Part shown: positions 31,804 to 41,700 of the stretch, piece after piece
Numbering within the stretch: position 1 is the stretch's first letter
How the letters are laid out: the number at the start of each line of letters is the position of its first letter
Origin: a virus
Virus record (IMG/VR): IMGVR_UViG_3300001472_004174
Span: 1 to 55,027 of that record
Direction: 5' to 3' (one strand)
DNA: 55,027 bases
Made by a program: the position numbers and the translations under genes
Notes under the pieces: model-generated
Databases searched by the model: none
Seen by the model: the letters and a program-made list of their open reading frames with translations, nothing else
Told to the model about the DNA's origin: nothing

Positions 31804-33291
31804 ATGAACATAATATTAATGTTACTATTCGTAGTAGCAGTAGGATTAGTAGCCTACAAGTCTAAAGGGGATAATTACTTTCTGACAACATCAGATAGCA
31901 ATATGAACCTTGGGCTTTCTTATGGAGCAACGTTAATTTCAACGTCCGCTATTATAGGATTTGGAGGTCTAGCTGGTTGGATTGGATTTTCTATTCCACT
32001 CACAATGATTATTCCATTCGTGGGACTTATATATCTTGCAACCGTTTATATTGGTCCAAAAGTATACAAAGCTAACAAGAAAATTAAAGCCAAAACGTAC
32101 ATTGAAATGATTGGTAAACATTATAATACACCAATGATTTCTAAGTTACTAGCACTTATTACTGTGGGGTTAATCCCATTTTATTGTGTGGCAGTTCTTA
32201 TAGGTGTCGGTAAATTTATTACTGCATTTACAGGGATTGACTTTACTTTAGCAGTAGTTGGTTTTAGTATTCTAGTTTTTGGAACTATCGCATACGGTGG
32301 AATGAGTTCTGTACTTAAAAATGATATGGTACAAGGTATCATTGTTATTGCAGGGTCACTTGTCGTATTAGCAATTACAGTATTCGTGCATATGCAGGCT
32401 CCCGGTTTTTGGGATAACTTATCAGATGCATGGTTACTAGTACCAGAAGGTGATGGATTGCGTAAACTTAGTTTTACAGGATTTACTAGCTGGCCAGAGT
32501 TTTGGTCTAGAGGCTGGTTAATGATTACTACATTATTAGTATTCACTATTCCAGTAGGACTTATCACTTTGCCTCAACTACAAACACGTTGGATGATGGC
32601 TAAAGATGAAAAGAGTTTTAAAACTATTGCAAATTGGGGTGTTATTATCCCAGGTCTAGCAATCATAACGTTTATGTTAGCGGCAATTTCTGCCAACTCA
32701 TATACGTTTGCTACAGAAGGTATGACAGTTGCACAAGCGGCTGGAGGAACTGCTAGTATTATTCCTTATTGGATTAAGACAGGGTTCCCAGCATGGGTTT
32801 CTAGTGCTTTATTCTTAACTATTTTGGCGGCGGCTTTCACAACTCTTAATAGTTTGATGCATTTACTATCAACAACAATAGCCAATGATATTGTATCTAC
32901 AAAGAAACCAAGTCTTAAAGTAGCATATGGTTCAATGATTGCAGTTATTTTACTAGCACTTTGGATGACAATTCAATTCAATGGGCAAATGGCAATTATT
33001 GCACGTGCAACTGCATTGTATTTTGGTATTATTGGTGCAAGTATGTTACCACTAGTTATTGGAATGGCAAGAGGACTATCTAATGGTCGTCATGCACTTG
33101 CAAGTTTTATTGGTGGTGCAGTAACAAGTATTGGTTGGGTACTATTCGTACACTTCAAAGAATCAAAGTTGTTTACTGGTATCACATATGATATTGGTGT
33201 ATATAACTTTGTTGAACCAATAGTTCCTGGTTTAATTATATCTGGTGCAATCTTTATTGCACTAACATATCTTAGACCAACAATTAAATAA
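31804..33291 (+). CDS. Sodium:solute symporter (SSS family)
   Basis: A 495-residue integral membrane protein with about 13 hydrophobic segments, the size of SSS transporters. GLSYGATLISTSAIIGFGG in an early helix is the sodium-site region, KTYIEMIGKHY matches the family's TxxEfl-type element after helix 3, and ALFLTILAAAFTTLNSLMH, with small residues and two Thr, fits the second sodium-site helix. Members import sugars, amino acids, urea, or acetate with Na+; the substrate is not predictable here. Strong ribosome-binding site (aaggagg) and a good promoter upstream of the tRNA. A full-length transporter in a phage is striking. Confidence 0.88.
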   Translation: MNIILMLLFVVAVGLVAYKSKGDNYFLTTSDSNMNLGLSYGATLISTSAIIGFGGLAGWIGFSIPLTMIIPFVGLIYLATVYIGPKVYKANKKIKAKTYIEMIGKHYNTPMISKLLALITVGLIPFYCVAVLIGVGKFITAFTGIDFTLAVVGFSILVFGTIAYGGMSSVLKNDMVQGIIVIAGSLVVLAITVFVHMQAPGFWDNLSDAWLLVPEGDGLRKLSFTGFTSWPEFWSRGWLMITTLLVFTIPVGLITLPQLQTRWMMAKDEKSFKTIANWGVIIPGLAIITFMLAAISANSYTFATEGMTVAQAAGGTASIIPYWIKTGFPAWVSSALFLTILAAAFTTLNSLMHLLSTTIANDIVSTKKPSLKVAYGSMIAVILLALWMTIQFNGQMAIIARATALYFGIIGASMLPLVIGMARGLSNGRHALASFIGGAVTSIGWVLFVHFKESKLFTGITYDIGVYNFVEPIVPGLIISGAIFIALTYLRPTIK

Positions 33292-33297
33292 AGAAAT

Positions 33298-33325
33298 AAT
33301 GCTCTCCTAGAAATAGGGGAGCATT
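33298..33325 (+). terminator. GAAA-loop hairpin after the symporter gene
   Basis: A 12-pair stem (AATGCTCTCCTA with TAGGGGAGCATT, one GU) closes a GAAA tetraloop. Only three T residues follow, so it may be a weak terminator or an mRNA-end stabiliser. A perfect late box begins five bases later. Confidence 0.75.
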
Positions 33326-33329
33326 TCCA

Positions 33330-33337
33330 TATAAATA
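33330..33337 (+). promoter_or_regulatory. T4 late consensus promoter of iscU
   Basis: TATAAATA, identical to the T4 late consensus, 27 bases before the iscU ATG, right after a hairpin. Expected start near 33343, leaving a leader with an aggaaa ribosome-binding site. Confidence 0.75.
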
Positions 33338-33364
33338 CTATTATATAATCACACAGGAAATATT

Positions 33365-33772
33365 ATGGCTTATTCAGAAAAAGTGTTAGACCATTATAAT
33401 AATCCACGTAACGTAGGTAAATTTGATCCAAAAGATCCTGACATTGGAACAGGCATGGTAGGTGCACCGGCATGTGGTGATGTTATGCGTTTACAAATAA
33501 AAGTAAACGATGAAGGAATTATAGAAGATGCAAAATTTAAAACATACGGATGCGGCAGTGCTATTGCTAGTTCAAGCATGGTAACAACAATGCTAAAAGG
33601 TATGACATTAAATGAAGCACAAGAAATTAAAAATACAACAATAGTTGAAGAACTAGCGTTACCTCCAGTTAAGATTCACTGTAGCGTATTGGCAGAAGAT
33701 GCCATTAAAGCCGCAGTTAGAGACTATGGTGGTAAGCAAGAAATAAACGCAAAGGCGGTTAGGATAAATTAA
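33365..33772 (+). CDS. iscU: Fe-S cluster scaffold protein IscU
   Basis: A 135-residue protein with every key IscU feature at E. coli numbering: Cys37 and Asp39 in GAPACGDV, Cys63 in YGCGSAIASS, the HscA-recognition loop LPPVK at 99-103, and His105/Cys106. IscU builds [2Fe-2S] clusters on IscS and hands them on with HscA/HscB. With all ligands intact it should be active with host partners. The Asp, LPPVK and length rule out NifU and SufU. It has its own late box, while the HscB-like and IscA genes are early. The next gene starts directly after its stop. Confidence 0.95.
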   Translation: MAYSEKVLDHYNNPRNVGKFDPKDPDIGTGMVGAPACGDVMRLQIKVNDEGIIEDAKFKTYGCGSAIASSSMVTTMLKGMTLNEAQEIKNTTIVEELALPPVKIHCSVLAEDAIKAAVRDYGGKQEINAKAVRIN

Positions 33773-34348
33773 ATGGATATTCAGTACTATGAGCGCCCGT
33801 TCCCCTATGTAATTATTGATAACTTTTTACCTCAAGAGTTATATAATACAATTAAAGCAAATATGAAGAACATGCATAGTGGATTACAGGCACTACCAGA
33901 AGCAGTAGAAGTTAGAAATGCATTTGGTAAAGAATTACAGAACATACGTAATAAATTACTTGAGCAGGTTCCTAATGCATCAGACCAAGAATTGACAGCC
34001 AATGACTATATAATATGGGCTAATAGACAAATACCATACAATAAGTATAAAGTTCATATTGATTCCCCATGGAAAAGATTGTCTACAGTATTATATGTTG
34101 GATCATTCAATCAAGGAACGATGTTTCATGAGAATGAAAACCCACACAGTAAAGTAGTAGGACAAGTAGAATGGAAGGAAAATCGTGCAATGTCATTTGT
34201 TCCATCAACTACTAGTTTTCATTCATATGCAAATACTAGAGAATATCATAGAGATACCGTATTAATCAATATGGGTTCTATAAAAAATATCAATGAAGCT
34301 AAAAATAGTGACGCTTTTCGGCATATTTTTAACCCAAATAATAAGTAG
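33773..34348 (+). CDS. 2OG-Fe(II) oxygenase-like protein
   Basis: A 191-residue protein. FPYVIIDNFLPQELYNTI is the N-terminal strand-helix typical of prolyl-4-hydroxylase-like enzymes; YKVHIDSPWKRLSTVLYVG supplies the His-x-Asp iron ligands, and PSTTSFHSYANTREYHRDT the distal His and a 2-oxoglutarate-binding Arg. It begins one base after the iscU stop with no gap, so it is translated from the same late message. Substrate unknown. Such oxygenases are common in marine T4-like phages. Confidence 0.78.
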   Translation: MDIQYYERPFPYVIIDNFLPQELYNTIKANMKNMHSGLQALPEAVEVRNAFGKELQNIRNKLLEQVPNASDQELTANDYIIWANRQIPYNKYKVHIDSPWKRLSTVLYVGSFNQGTMFHENENPHSKVVGQVEWKENRAMSFVPSTTSFHSYANTREYHRDTVLINMGSIKNINEAKNSDAFRHIFNPNNK

Positions 34349-34354
34349 AAAAAC

Positions 34355-34382
34355 TTGACAATATAGCGAATCGTGTTATAGT
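34355..34382 (+). promoter_or_regulatory. Early promoter with CGAATC element
   Basis: TTGACA (34355-34360), ATATAG, CGAATC (34367-34372), GTGT, TATAGT (34377-34382); spacer 16, extended -10 TG. Drives the 34410 gene. Confidence 0.8.
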
Positions 34383-34409
34383 ATATACATGATGAAGGAG
34401 AACGCTATT

Positions 34410-34880
34410 ATGAATAAGTTTGTTATTGAGACTTCTATTCGTGAAAACTATGCCGCCCATAATGACGATTGGGACGGTGTTACGTCATATTGGAAGAATA
34501 AAGGTGGTAGCACCTATATTGTTGAAGCAAGTAGTTATGACGAGGCTACTTCTGTTATCGATTTAGTTACATCTTCAAACGAAGCATACGAAGAAAACTT
34601 CTTTGATTGTTATCAAGTTGAAGATAACTTTGAATCAGAATACGTAAAATCACAAAAAGAGTATGACCCAAAAGGTTGGGATACCTTGTACCTTGATAAT
34701 GTTGTTCGTAAGAATGACAAAGGTGATTGGTATATGAAACGAGGTTATATCGTTGGTGGATTTCAGGAAGGAACTGACTATGAGCATCTTATTGGCAAGT
34801 TTGTTGGTAATGTCGATAACCTTAGTACAGGCGAATGTATCCTTAAAATTGAAGGCGATACACGTACAAGTTTAGTTTAA
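34410..34880 (+). CDS. Early protein of unknown function
   Basis: A 156-residue acidic soluble protein starting MNKFVIETSIRENYAAHND. Start at 34410 because aaggag at 34394-34399 gives normal spacing, while the upstream in-frame ATGs contain that site. Aromatic and acidic throughout (DDWDGVTSYWKNKGG, WDTLYLDNVV), no membrane segment. Directly under a strong early promoter, so probably a host-takeover or accessory early protein. Not recognised. Confidence 0.65.
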   Translation: MNKFVIETSIRENYAAHNDDWDGVTSYWKNKGGSTYIVEASSYDEATSVIDLVTSSNEAYEENFFDCYQVEDNFESEYVKSQKEYDPKGWDTLYLDNVVRKNDKGDWYMKRGYIVGGFQEGTDYEHLIGKFVGNVDNLSTGECILKIEGDTRTSLV

Positions 34881-34893
34881 TAGGAGGGTAGTA

Positions 34894-35076
34894 ATGATTA
34901 CATTTACATTTAACGCATATGGTAAGACATTTAAAGCAAAAGCAGAGAAAGGTCTTGATGTTATGGAGAAAGCAAATAAAGAATTGCTTTGGTCTAATCC
35001 TGTATCAAAAGACGGTGCATGGTTTGAAGAAGGTTCAACTGGTTTTAAATGGGTAGAGGGTAATTTCTTTGACTAA
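34894..35076 (+). CDS. Small early protein of unknown function
   Basis: A 60-residue protein starting MITFTFNAYGKTFKAKAEK, with a Trp-rich end (GFKWVEGNFFD). Strong ribosome-binding site (taggaggg). It is 13 bases after the 34410 gene and shares its promoter. No motif. Confidence 0.6.
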   Translation: MITFTFNAYGKTFKAKAEKGLDVMEKANKELLWSNPVSKDGAWFEEGSTGFKWVEGNFFD

Positions 35077-35155
35077 GTTTATACAGTACCTTCCCAAAAA
35101 ATTGCAATATCGTTTAGGATATATAGTAGGAACAATCGAAAGATTTATCGGCTAA
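35069..35155 (+). CDS. Possible tiny cationic peptide
   Basis: A TTG-started frame of 28 codons overlapping the end of the preceding gene: TKFIQYLPKKLQYRLGYIV and a short end. It is amphipathic and basic, with a weak agaggg ribosome site. Without comparison it cannot be separated from chance. Confidence 0.25.
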   Translation: MTKFIQYLPKKLQYRLGYIVGTIERFIG

Positions 35156-35159
35156 AAAC

Positions 35160-35187
35160 TTGACAAATACACGAATCATGCTATATT
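35160..35187 (+). promoter_or_regulatory. Early promoter with CGAATC element
   Basis: TTGACA (35160-35165), AATACA, CGAATC (35172-35177), ATGC, TATATT (35182-35187); spacer 16, extended -10 TG. Drives the 35219 gene. Confidence 0.8.
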
Positions 35188-35218
35188 AGTTAAGTAATCA
35201 CAAAAAAGGAGCATACAA

Positions 35219-35608
35219 ATGACACAATTTGACAAAACAAAGTTTAGTTATCACGGTGGATATTTAATGTATAACGGCACATATGAAGGTCAGCCTACAT
35301 ATGAAGAAGTATATGGAAAGGATAAAATACATCCTTCACGTATTGGTATGCCAGTAGAACTATTCATTGCTCGTTTCAAGTATGTGTTCTTTCAAGGTGC
35401 TTTTAAGAACTTTTTAGCTAAAAACTTCACAGTTGAAGAATATGCTGAAGGCTACAAAGCTGGTAAGTCACCTTTAGGTATGTTAGAAGAAAAAGGTTTT
35501 ATGACACCACAAGCAAAGAAATTGTGTAAACAAAATGGTATGAAGCCTACACAAGAAAATTATAAAATTTGTATTCATGCACTAGCAGAAGCAAGGATGG
35601 TAGCTTAA
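35219..35608 (+). CDS. Early protein of unknown function
   Basis: A 129-residue basic soluble protein. YEEVYGKDKIHPSRIGMPV and a helical end (KKLCKQNGMKPTQENYK) are visible; no known domain. Ribosome-binding site aaggag. Transcribed from a CGAATC-type early promoter and overlaps the next gene by one base. Confidence 0.62.
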   Translation: MTQFDKTKFSYHGGYLMYNGTYEGQPTYEEVYGKDKIHPSRIGMPVELFIARFKYVFFQGAFKNFLAKNFTVEEYAEGYKAGKSPLGMLEEKGFMTPQAKKLCKQNGMKPTQENYKICIHALAEARMVA

Positions 35609-35799
35609 TGATACATATCTTCAACTCAGCATACCGGGATTCAGACGTAAGAAAGATTCCATTGGACGAAGTAAATATTGTTACACAGAATATAAGTGTA
35701 TATGGTAAACCTTATATATTGTTTGAACATAAGGATTACCCATTAGGTGCCTTACAAGCTATATATAATGGCGAACATTGGTCCTGCGACTTAGATTAA
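35608..35799 (+). CDS. Small early protein of unknown function
   Basis: A 63-residue protein starting MIHIFNSAYRDSDVRKIPL, beta-rich. Start set at the ATG overlapping the previous stop (TAATG), with a ribosome-binding site (aagga) inside that gene; an upstream in-frame codon gives a longer, less likely version. A terminator follows after 30 bases. Confidence 0.62.
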   Translation: MIHIFNSAYRDSDVRKIPLDEVNIVTQNISVYGKPYILFEHKDYPLGALQAIYNGEHWSCDLD

Positions 35800-35829
35800 T
35801 ACATTATCCCTTAAATATTAATCACAACT

Positions 35830-35856
35830 GACCTACTTCCGAGTGGGTCTTTTTTT
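35830..35856 (+). terminator. Intrinsic terminator after the early genes
   Basis: GACCTACT pairs with AGTGGGTC (8 pairs, one GU) around a TCCG loop, followed by seven T residues. It separates the early 34.4-35.8 kb genes from the late 35.9 kb block. Confidence 0.9.
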
Positions 35857-35864
35857 GATTTAAA

Positions 35865-35872
35865 GATAAATA
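35865..35872 (+). promoter_or_regulatory. T4-type late promoter of the tagged-protein block
   Basis: GATAAATA, nine bases after the terminator and 30 before the ATG at 35903. It marks the 35.9-45.8 kb genes as late. Confidence 0.7.
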
Positions 35873-35902
35873 CACATAGCAGTTAATTATAGGTAGCAAA
35901 AT

Positions 35903-37012
35903 ATGAGACTATTCGACTTATTTGAGAACGAAAATACTAATCTTGTTGTGATTTATCCAGGAAGATTCCACCCATTTCATATAGGACATGGGAAAGTATT
36001 CAAGTATCTAAAACAAACGTACAAAGGTGCACAAGTATTTATAGCATCTTCTGATAAAACAGACAACCATAAGTCACCTTTTACATTCCAAGAGAAGAAA
36101 AAAATGATGCAATTAGCTGGTGTAGACCCTAATTCTATCGTTCAATGTAAAGTTCCTTATGTTGCTACAGAGATTACAGATAGATTTGATCCAGATAAAA
36201 CAGTAATAGTTTATGCAGTATCAGAGAAAGATATGGCAGAAGACCCTAGATTTAACTTTCCAGACACTGGCATGGCTCTATTAACTAGAGGTGCTAAGAA
36301 AGGACAACCTGCTCACATGCAGAAATGGCCTGGTATTGAAAATGCAAAACCATTACGTGACCATTCATATATAGCTACTGTTCCTACATTTAAGTTTTCA
36401 CTTAGAGGAAAAGCAATCAATAGTGCTACACAAATTCGTGATATGATTTCAAAAGCAGATGAGTCAACACTAGAACAGATTTTACAAGATTTATATGGTA
36501 ATCCTAATATTCCAAATGATGTAATGCAGTTGTTTCAAAACAAATTACAAAAAGGTCTTACAAATGAAAATTGGGAAGAGCCATCATTATACGAAGCGAT
36601 AATAGAAGCCCAACTTACACATGATGTTGAAGAAAAGATTACTAAGAGAACACCTATGGGTGATGTAGTAACAGATTTTTATAAAAGCGATGCTCCTCAA
36701 TTCAAGGGTAAAAGCAAAGCAAAAAGAAGACAAATGGCTGTAGCGGCCAAACTATCTAAGATGGATGAAAAGGGCGATGAAGACTTATTAAAAGGCTTTG
36801 ACCCAAAAACTGCAAGAGCATTGGTTCATTTAAAAACTAAGTATCCACAAGCTGACAATGTGTTATCAGCTTTACTGGCAGACGTAGGAAAGAATGAAAG
36901 AGACGGTGATAAGGCAGACTATAAACATGAACAAGAACTATCAAAACTAACAAAAGCAATAGAAGTATTGCAAAAAGAAATACAAGTTTTGAAGACACAA
37001 AAGGGAAAATAA
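35903..37012 (+). CDS. Nucleotidyltransferase-domain protein with tag-like N-terminus
   Basis: A 369-residue protein. After MRLFDLFENENTN comes a cytidylyltransferase-like (HxGH) domain, about 13-200: VVIYPGRFHPFHIGHG with His26/His29, and a KAINSATQIR segment in the place of the ISSTxIR motif, as in NMN or pantetheine-phosphate adenylyltransferases. The C-terminal part (about 215-369) is helical and basic (KGKSKAKRRQMAVAAK, then a coiled-coil end). The short tag resembles those of four downstream proteins. Expressed from a late box, which is odd for NAD metabolism but suits a packaged enzyme. Substrate unknown. Confidence 0.75.
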   Translation: MRLFDLFENENTNLVVIYPGRFHPFHIGHGKVFKYLKQTYKGAQVFIASSDKTDNHKSPFTFQEKKKMMQLAGVDPNSIVQCKVPYVATEITDRFDPDKTVIVYAVSEKDMAEDPRFNFPDTGMALLTRGAKKGQPAHMQKWPGIENAKPLRDHSYIATVPTFKFSLRGKAINSATQIRDMISKADESTLEQILQDLYGNPNIPNDVMQLFQNKLQKGLTNENWEEPSLYEAIIEAQLTHDVEEKITKRTPMGDVVTDFYKSDAPQFKGKSKAKRRQMAVAAKLSKMDEKGDEDLLKGFDPKTARALVHLKTKYPQADNVLSALLADVGKNERDGDKADYKHEQELSKLTKAIEVLQKEIQVLKTQKGK

Positions 37013-37013
37013 A

Positions 37014-38693
37014 ATGAGATTAGATGAAGTAGAACAACCGATAACTAATGCTCAGTTAAATGCTTTAGAGAATGCACTAGATAAACTATTTGCTAGTCTT
37101 AAAATTGATGTAGAATTCACTAGGCATTTTATTGATAGAGCAAACGATGACCGTAATGGTAACCCAATCACGATGGCAGAGTTGGTAAAGATGTTTAAAA
37201 AAGAATATCAACGTTGGGGTAAACCTATTGCACAAATGGGACCTGATGCTGAGGCAGTAATGAAAGACTTAGAAAGCGATATTAATATTCCTTTTGTATT
37301 GAAGTGGGACAGAGACAACGAAGAATTAGACTTAGTTGCTAAAACTGTTATGCGTAAAAAGAATTTCAAAACATCTAATAAAGAATTCCCGGTTGAAAGT
37401 GTTGTAGGTTCAGAACGTGATGAAGTTAAAGCAATACTAGATAAACATAATATCACAAGTTTAGATAATATTGAATATGGTACAGATGCATATGAAGAAT
37501 TGTTTGTTTACTATATGGATTCAGGCGAAATGCCGTATGGTACACAAAAAGCAAGAGACGGTGATCCAGAAGAATGGATTGTTGATAGAATTTCTGATTT
37601 AGATTTACTAGTTGAGTCTAAGACATATAATACTATGTCAAATGTTGGTAAAGCAAAGTATGTTGTAAACTTTCATGATGGAGAGAAAACACATAAAGAT
37701 GGTTCTCGTTTCTATGACATGAGTACTTTTAAGAATGCAAAAGATTTAGAGAGTTTTGAGAAACAATTAAAATCAAAAGGGTATATAAAAGAAAGTGGCA
37801 TACTATACAAAGCTGGTGTTAAAAAATACGGCAAAGCAGGCATGAAAGCAATACAAAGTGCCGCTGGTACAGGTGCTAGTGCAGAAGAAATTGGTGCAAT
37901 CAAAGATAAGCACAATAAGAAAAAAGTAAAAGAAGACGAAACACCTAACCCAATGAGAAGAATTTCTGATGAAGAAAAACTTGCAATGTTTAATGACTTA
38001 AAAGCGGGTGACACTGTTTATCTATGGTACGATTCATCATTCAAACGTGGTGAGAAATACAAACCATTTAAAATGGGCAGACGTACTAAATCAGAGAAGT
38101 ATAATCTTTCAAAATTTTCAATGCAACAAATTAGTGCAGAAGGTATTCCAGCTGGTGTTAAATTTTTCTTATACAATAGAGAAGGCAAAGTATCACTAGC
38201 AATGGGAGATATGGCGGCAACTTTAGTTGATATGCAGACAGACTTAGGTGAATACAAAATCAGTAGCAAGAAACCTCTATCTAGTTTAGGTGGGTATGGT
38301 GATAAAAAACTTGCTAAGAAACAACCATCAGTAGGTGACGGATTATCAGAAGATGATGATTTTTACGTAATCGTAGAATATGAAAAAGGTAAGCCTGTTA
38401 AACAATCTGATCCTTTAAGAGTATTAGATAACTTAGCCTCACGTAATGACAATATGCCTTTCCCGATTAAGTTTAAGAATGGTGGAGATATTAAAGTTAC
38501 ACCTGAACTTGCAAAAAGATTCACAATGGCATATCATGATATAGCAAGACCAGAACAAAAAGAAATGATTAAACAATATCTAAGAACCAAAGAAGGCTTC
38601 ATGAAAATTGTACAACAAATGCAATTAAAAAAGCCTAACTTCGGCAAAAATGTAGGCGCAAATATGGCCAGCTTAGATAGAAATGTCAAATAA
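37014..38693 (+). CDS. Modular protein of unknown function, tag-like N-terminus
   Basis: A 559-residue protein made of pieces: MRLDEVEQP tag; a domain at about 10-130 with TRHFIDRANDDRNGNPITM; a segment around 205-262 ending in LKSKGYIKES; a helical VKKYGKAGMKAIQSAAG stretch; a beta-rich middle (about 325-420); and a C-terminal module at about 478-540, NMPFPIKF to RTKEGFMKIVQQM, which also occurs in the 43956 protein. None is an identified enzyme. It lies between two enzyme-like tagged proteins in one late operon and is probably structural or a scaffold. Confidence 0.65.
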   Translation: MRLDEVEQPITNAQLNALENALDKLFASLKIDVEFTRHFIDRANDDRNGNPITMAELVKMFKKEYQRWGKPIAQMGPDAEAVMKDLESDINIPFVLKWDRDNEELDLVAKTVMRKKNFKTSNKEFPVESVVGSERDEVKAILDKHNITSLDNIEYGTDAYEELFVYYMDSGEMPYGTQKARDGDPEEWIVDRISDLDLLVESKTYNTMSNVGKAKYVVNFHDGEKTHKDGSRFYDMSTFKNAKDLESFEKQLKSKGYIKESGILYKAGVKKYGKAGMKAIQSAAGTGASAEEIGAIKDKHNKKKVKEDETPNPMRRISDEEKLAMFNDLKAGDTVYLWYDSSFKRGEKYKPFKMGRRTKSEKYNLSKFSMQQISAEGIPAGVKFFLYNREGKVSLAMGDMAATLVDMQTDLGEYKISSKKPLSSLGGYGDKKLAKKQPSVGDGLSEDDDFYVIVEYEKGKPVKQSDPLRVLDNLASRNDNMPFPIKFKNGGDIKVTPELAKRFTMAYHDIARPEQKEMIKQYLRTKEGFMKIVQQMQLKKPNFGKNVGANMASLDRNVK

Positions 38694-38708
38694 TTAGGAT
38701 TGTTTTAA

Positions 38709-41700
38709 ATGAAATTGAGCGAATTTAAGATAGAGAAGCCAAAGCCAGAAGATACTATGGGTATTACTAGAGACAAAATGCCTCAAGTGAAATCTACAGA
38801 CTATGACGCATACAAATCGTATCTTAAAAAGAATGGAGTATCGCTAACTCCACAGGTTGTAAGTGCAAAAGAACTAAAACCAATACAAAAAGAATTTTCA
38901 GACCAAGGTGTTGAACGACAACTAATCAAGAATAAAGAATTTGATGGAAATAATCCAAAGCCTCTATTAGCAAGTAGTGATAGTTGGATTATAGATGGCC
39001 ATCATAGATGGTTGGCCGCATTGAACACAGGCAAAGACGTTAGTATTTTACGTGCAAACATTGACGTTCATGAACTTTTATCCTTGACATTAAAATTTCC
39101 TAGTGTATACTTCAAAGATATATACACAGAAGAGGAAGAATCAATGGAAGTGATTCGAAAAGCAGAACAGTTTGCTCAAGAGGCCCATAAAGACCACAAG
39201 AGAAAATACACTGGACAACCATACTATGTGCATTTGGATGAAGTCAGGAATATTGTTAAGCAGGCCGGTGGGTCTGTCAATCAACAGTGTGCCGCTTTAT
39301 TGCATGACACAGTAGAAGATACTTCTGTAACCTCTACTGATGTTACACGTGAGTTTGGTCCTGCTATTGCTAAACTAGTAATTGAACTTACTGATGTAAG
39401 TAAACCAGAAGACGGTAATAGAAAAGTACGCAAAGGTATCGATAGAGATAAACTATCAGGTGTTAGTGCAGATGCACAGACAGTTAAGTATGCAGACTTG
39501 ATTAGCAATGGTAGAGATATCGGCAAGAACGATCCTAAGTTTGCTAAAGTATACCATGCAGAAAAGGCTGACTTGCTAAGAGTTATGACAAAGGGTAATC
39601 AGAATTTAAGAAAAGAAGCTATCTCTATGCTACCAGATGAATTAAAATCAGTAGTAGGTGAGGCGTTTGGTAGAGCAAACTTTAATAAGCAATTAAAAAG
39701 AAAAGGCCTCGATGTAGATAAGATGCATTCAGATAATGTTAAAGATGCTGAGGCATCTAAGAAAAGAAGTAAGGATGCAGAAGATGATTTAAAAGCATTC
39801 AGAAAAAAGCATGGGATAAAAGAAGAAACACCTTTTGGTTTAATTGCTCGTAAGGCAAATCATTTAGTTCATAAAAAAGCATATGTTAAAATTGCAGATA
39901 TGATGCATGATATACTTACAAGAAAATACAAAGAAACTAATGGTAAACTTAGACATTCACTTGCCTATTATGCACAAATGTTAGCAATGCAGACAAACAA
40001 CAAAATAAACTATCGTGAACTTGAGCAAGAATATCTCAATTCGTATGGTAATGCAATGTTTGAAAGTGAATTAGATGTATCATTATCAGCATTAAGGGAA
40101 GAAGCATTAAACGTAAAGCCTATCATTACACAAGCTATTCGTAAACTAGATAAAGTATTCAAAAAGAATGGTCATGAAGTTAGAATAGTAGGTGGGGCTG
40201 TACGAGATATTGCATTAGGTAAAGATCCAAAAGATATTGACTTCGCCACAGATGCTACTCCTGACGAAATGATTGCTATGCTTGATAAAGCAGGCATCAG
40301 ACACATTCCTACAGGTATAGAACATGGTACAATAACCGCAGTTGTAGATGGAGAAGATTTTGAAATCACAACACTGAGAGCGGACTCAAATACAGACGGC
40401 AGACATGCTGATGTAGAGTTTGTGCGTTCATGGGAAGAAGATGCTAAACGTAGAGACTTAACATACAATGCAATGTCAATGGATATTGACGGTACTGTAC
40501 ATGATTATAATGGTGGTATGGACGACTTACAAGATAAGGTAAGTAGGTTCGTAGGAGATGCAGAAGAAAGAATTAAAGAAGATTATTTGCGTATCTTAAG
40601 ATACTTTAGATTTCAATCTAAGTTAGATAGTCCAAAGTGGGATGATGATACGTTAAAAGCAATTAAAGATAATGCAGACGGCATGTCAGGGTTATCTGTT
40701 GAAAGAATTTGGCAAGAAATAGGTAAATTGTTAATGGGGTCAAGTGCCAAAGAAGCACTTGAGTGGATGAACAAGACAGGCGTATCAAGTAAGATTGGAC
40801 TTGAAGGTATCAATCCAGCTAAACTAGGTGAGCCTACAGGACCTATTATTGCACTTGCAAGAATGCTAGACAGTAGTGGTATTGCAAGAGATTGGAAGAT
40901 GAGCAATTACGATAGAGAAATGTTTGACTTCTTAATCAAGCACAAAGGTGAAAACATAAATTCAAAACAAGCACAAGATATGATTATCAAAGGTGCATCA
41001 CAAGACCATTTACTTGCATGGGCAAACATGCATAGCAAGAAGGATGTATATAATACAGTCCAAGGATTTGAACAGCCAGACTTTCCAATTAATGGTAAAG
41101 ACTTACTAGCAAGAGGTTATGTTGCTGGTCCTAATCTTGGTAAAATGATTGCTGATTTAAAAGATACATGGATGAAATCTAACTATAAACTAAGCAAGGA
41201 AGAATTACTAAGTAAAGTTCCAGTTAGAGAAAATACATTATTTGAAGCAGTTGCTAGATTTATGACAGGACATGGTATTACTTACAAGGGTAAGAAGTAT
41301 GATACAATGGATGTAGAAGTAGTAGCAGTTGATAATGAAAAGAGACAATATCAAGTAATGATATTTGAACCAAAAGAACTACTTGGTACAAATGTAATGA
41401 TGAGTGCAAAATTTATGCACAGAGGTCCTTGGGTTAAAACTAAGATACCTGATTACATGGGAGCAATAGAAAAAGGTTTAGATAAAGAAAAGACAGATGA
41501 ATGGATAGTTCCAGCCGCTCAAGCAGTAGCACATGGTGCCAGAATGGCGGGCCCACATGTAGCGAAGTTTCTGAGAAATGATCCTGCACCTAAGATAGCA
41601 GGCGCTCTTGCGACAACAGGAGGCGTTGCAAATTGGGCAAAAAGCAAGTATAATAGTTGGATGAATAAGAAAAATAAGAAACCAACAACTATAGATGAAG

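Noticed and set aside
33365-33772. Scaffold protein considered as SufU or NifU
   Set aside because: Has the HscA loop LPPVK, lacks the SufU insertion between Cys37 and Cys63 and has no NifU C-terminal domains.
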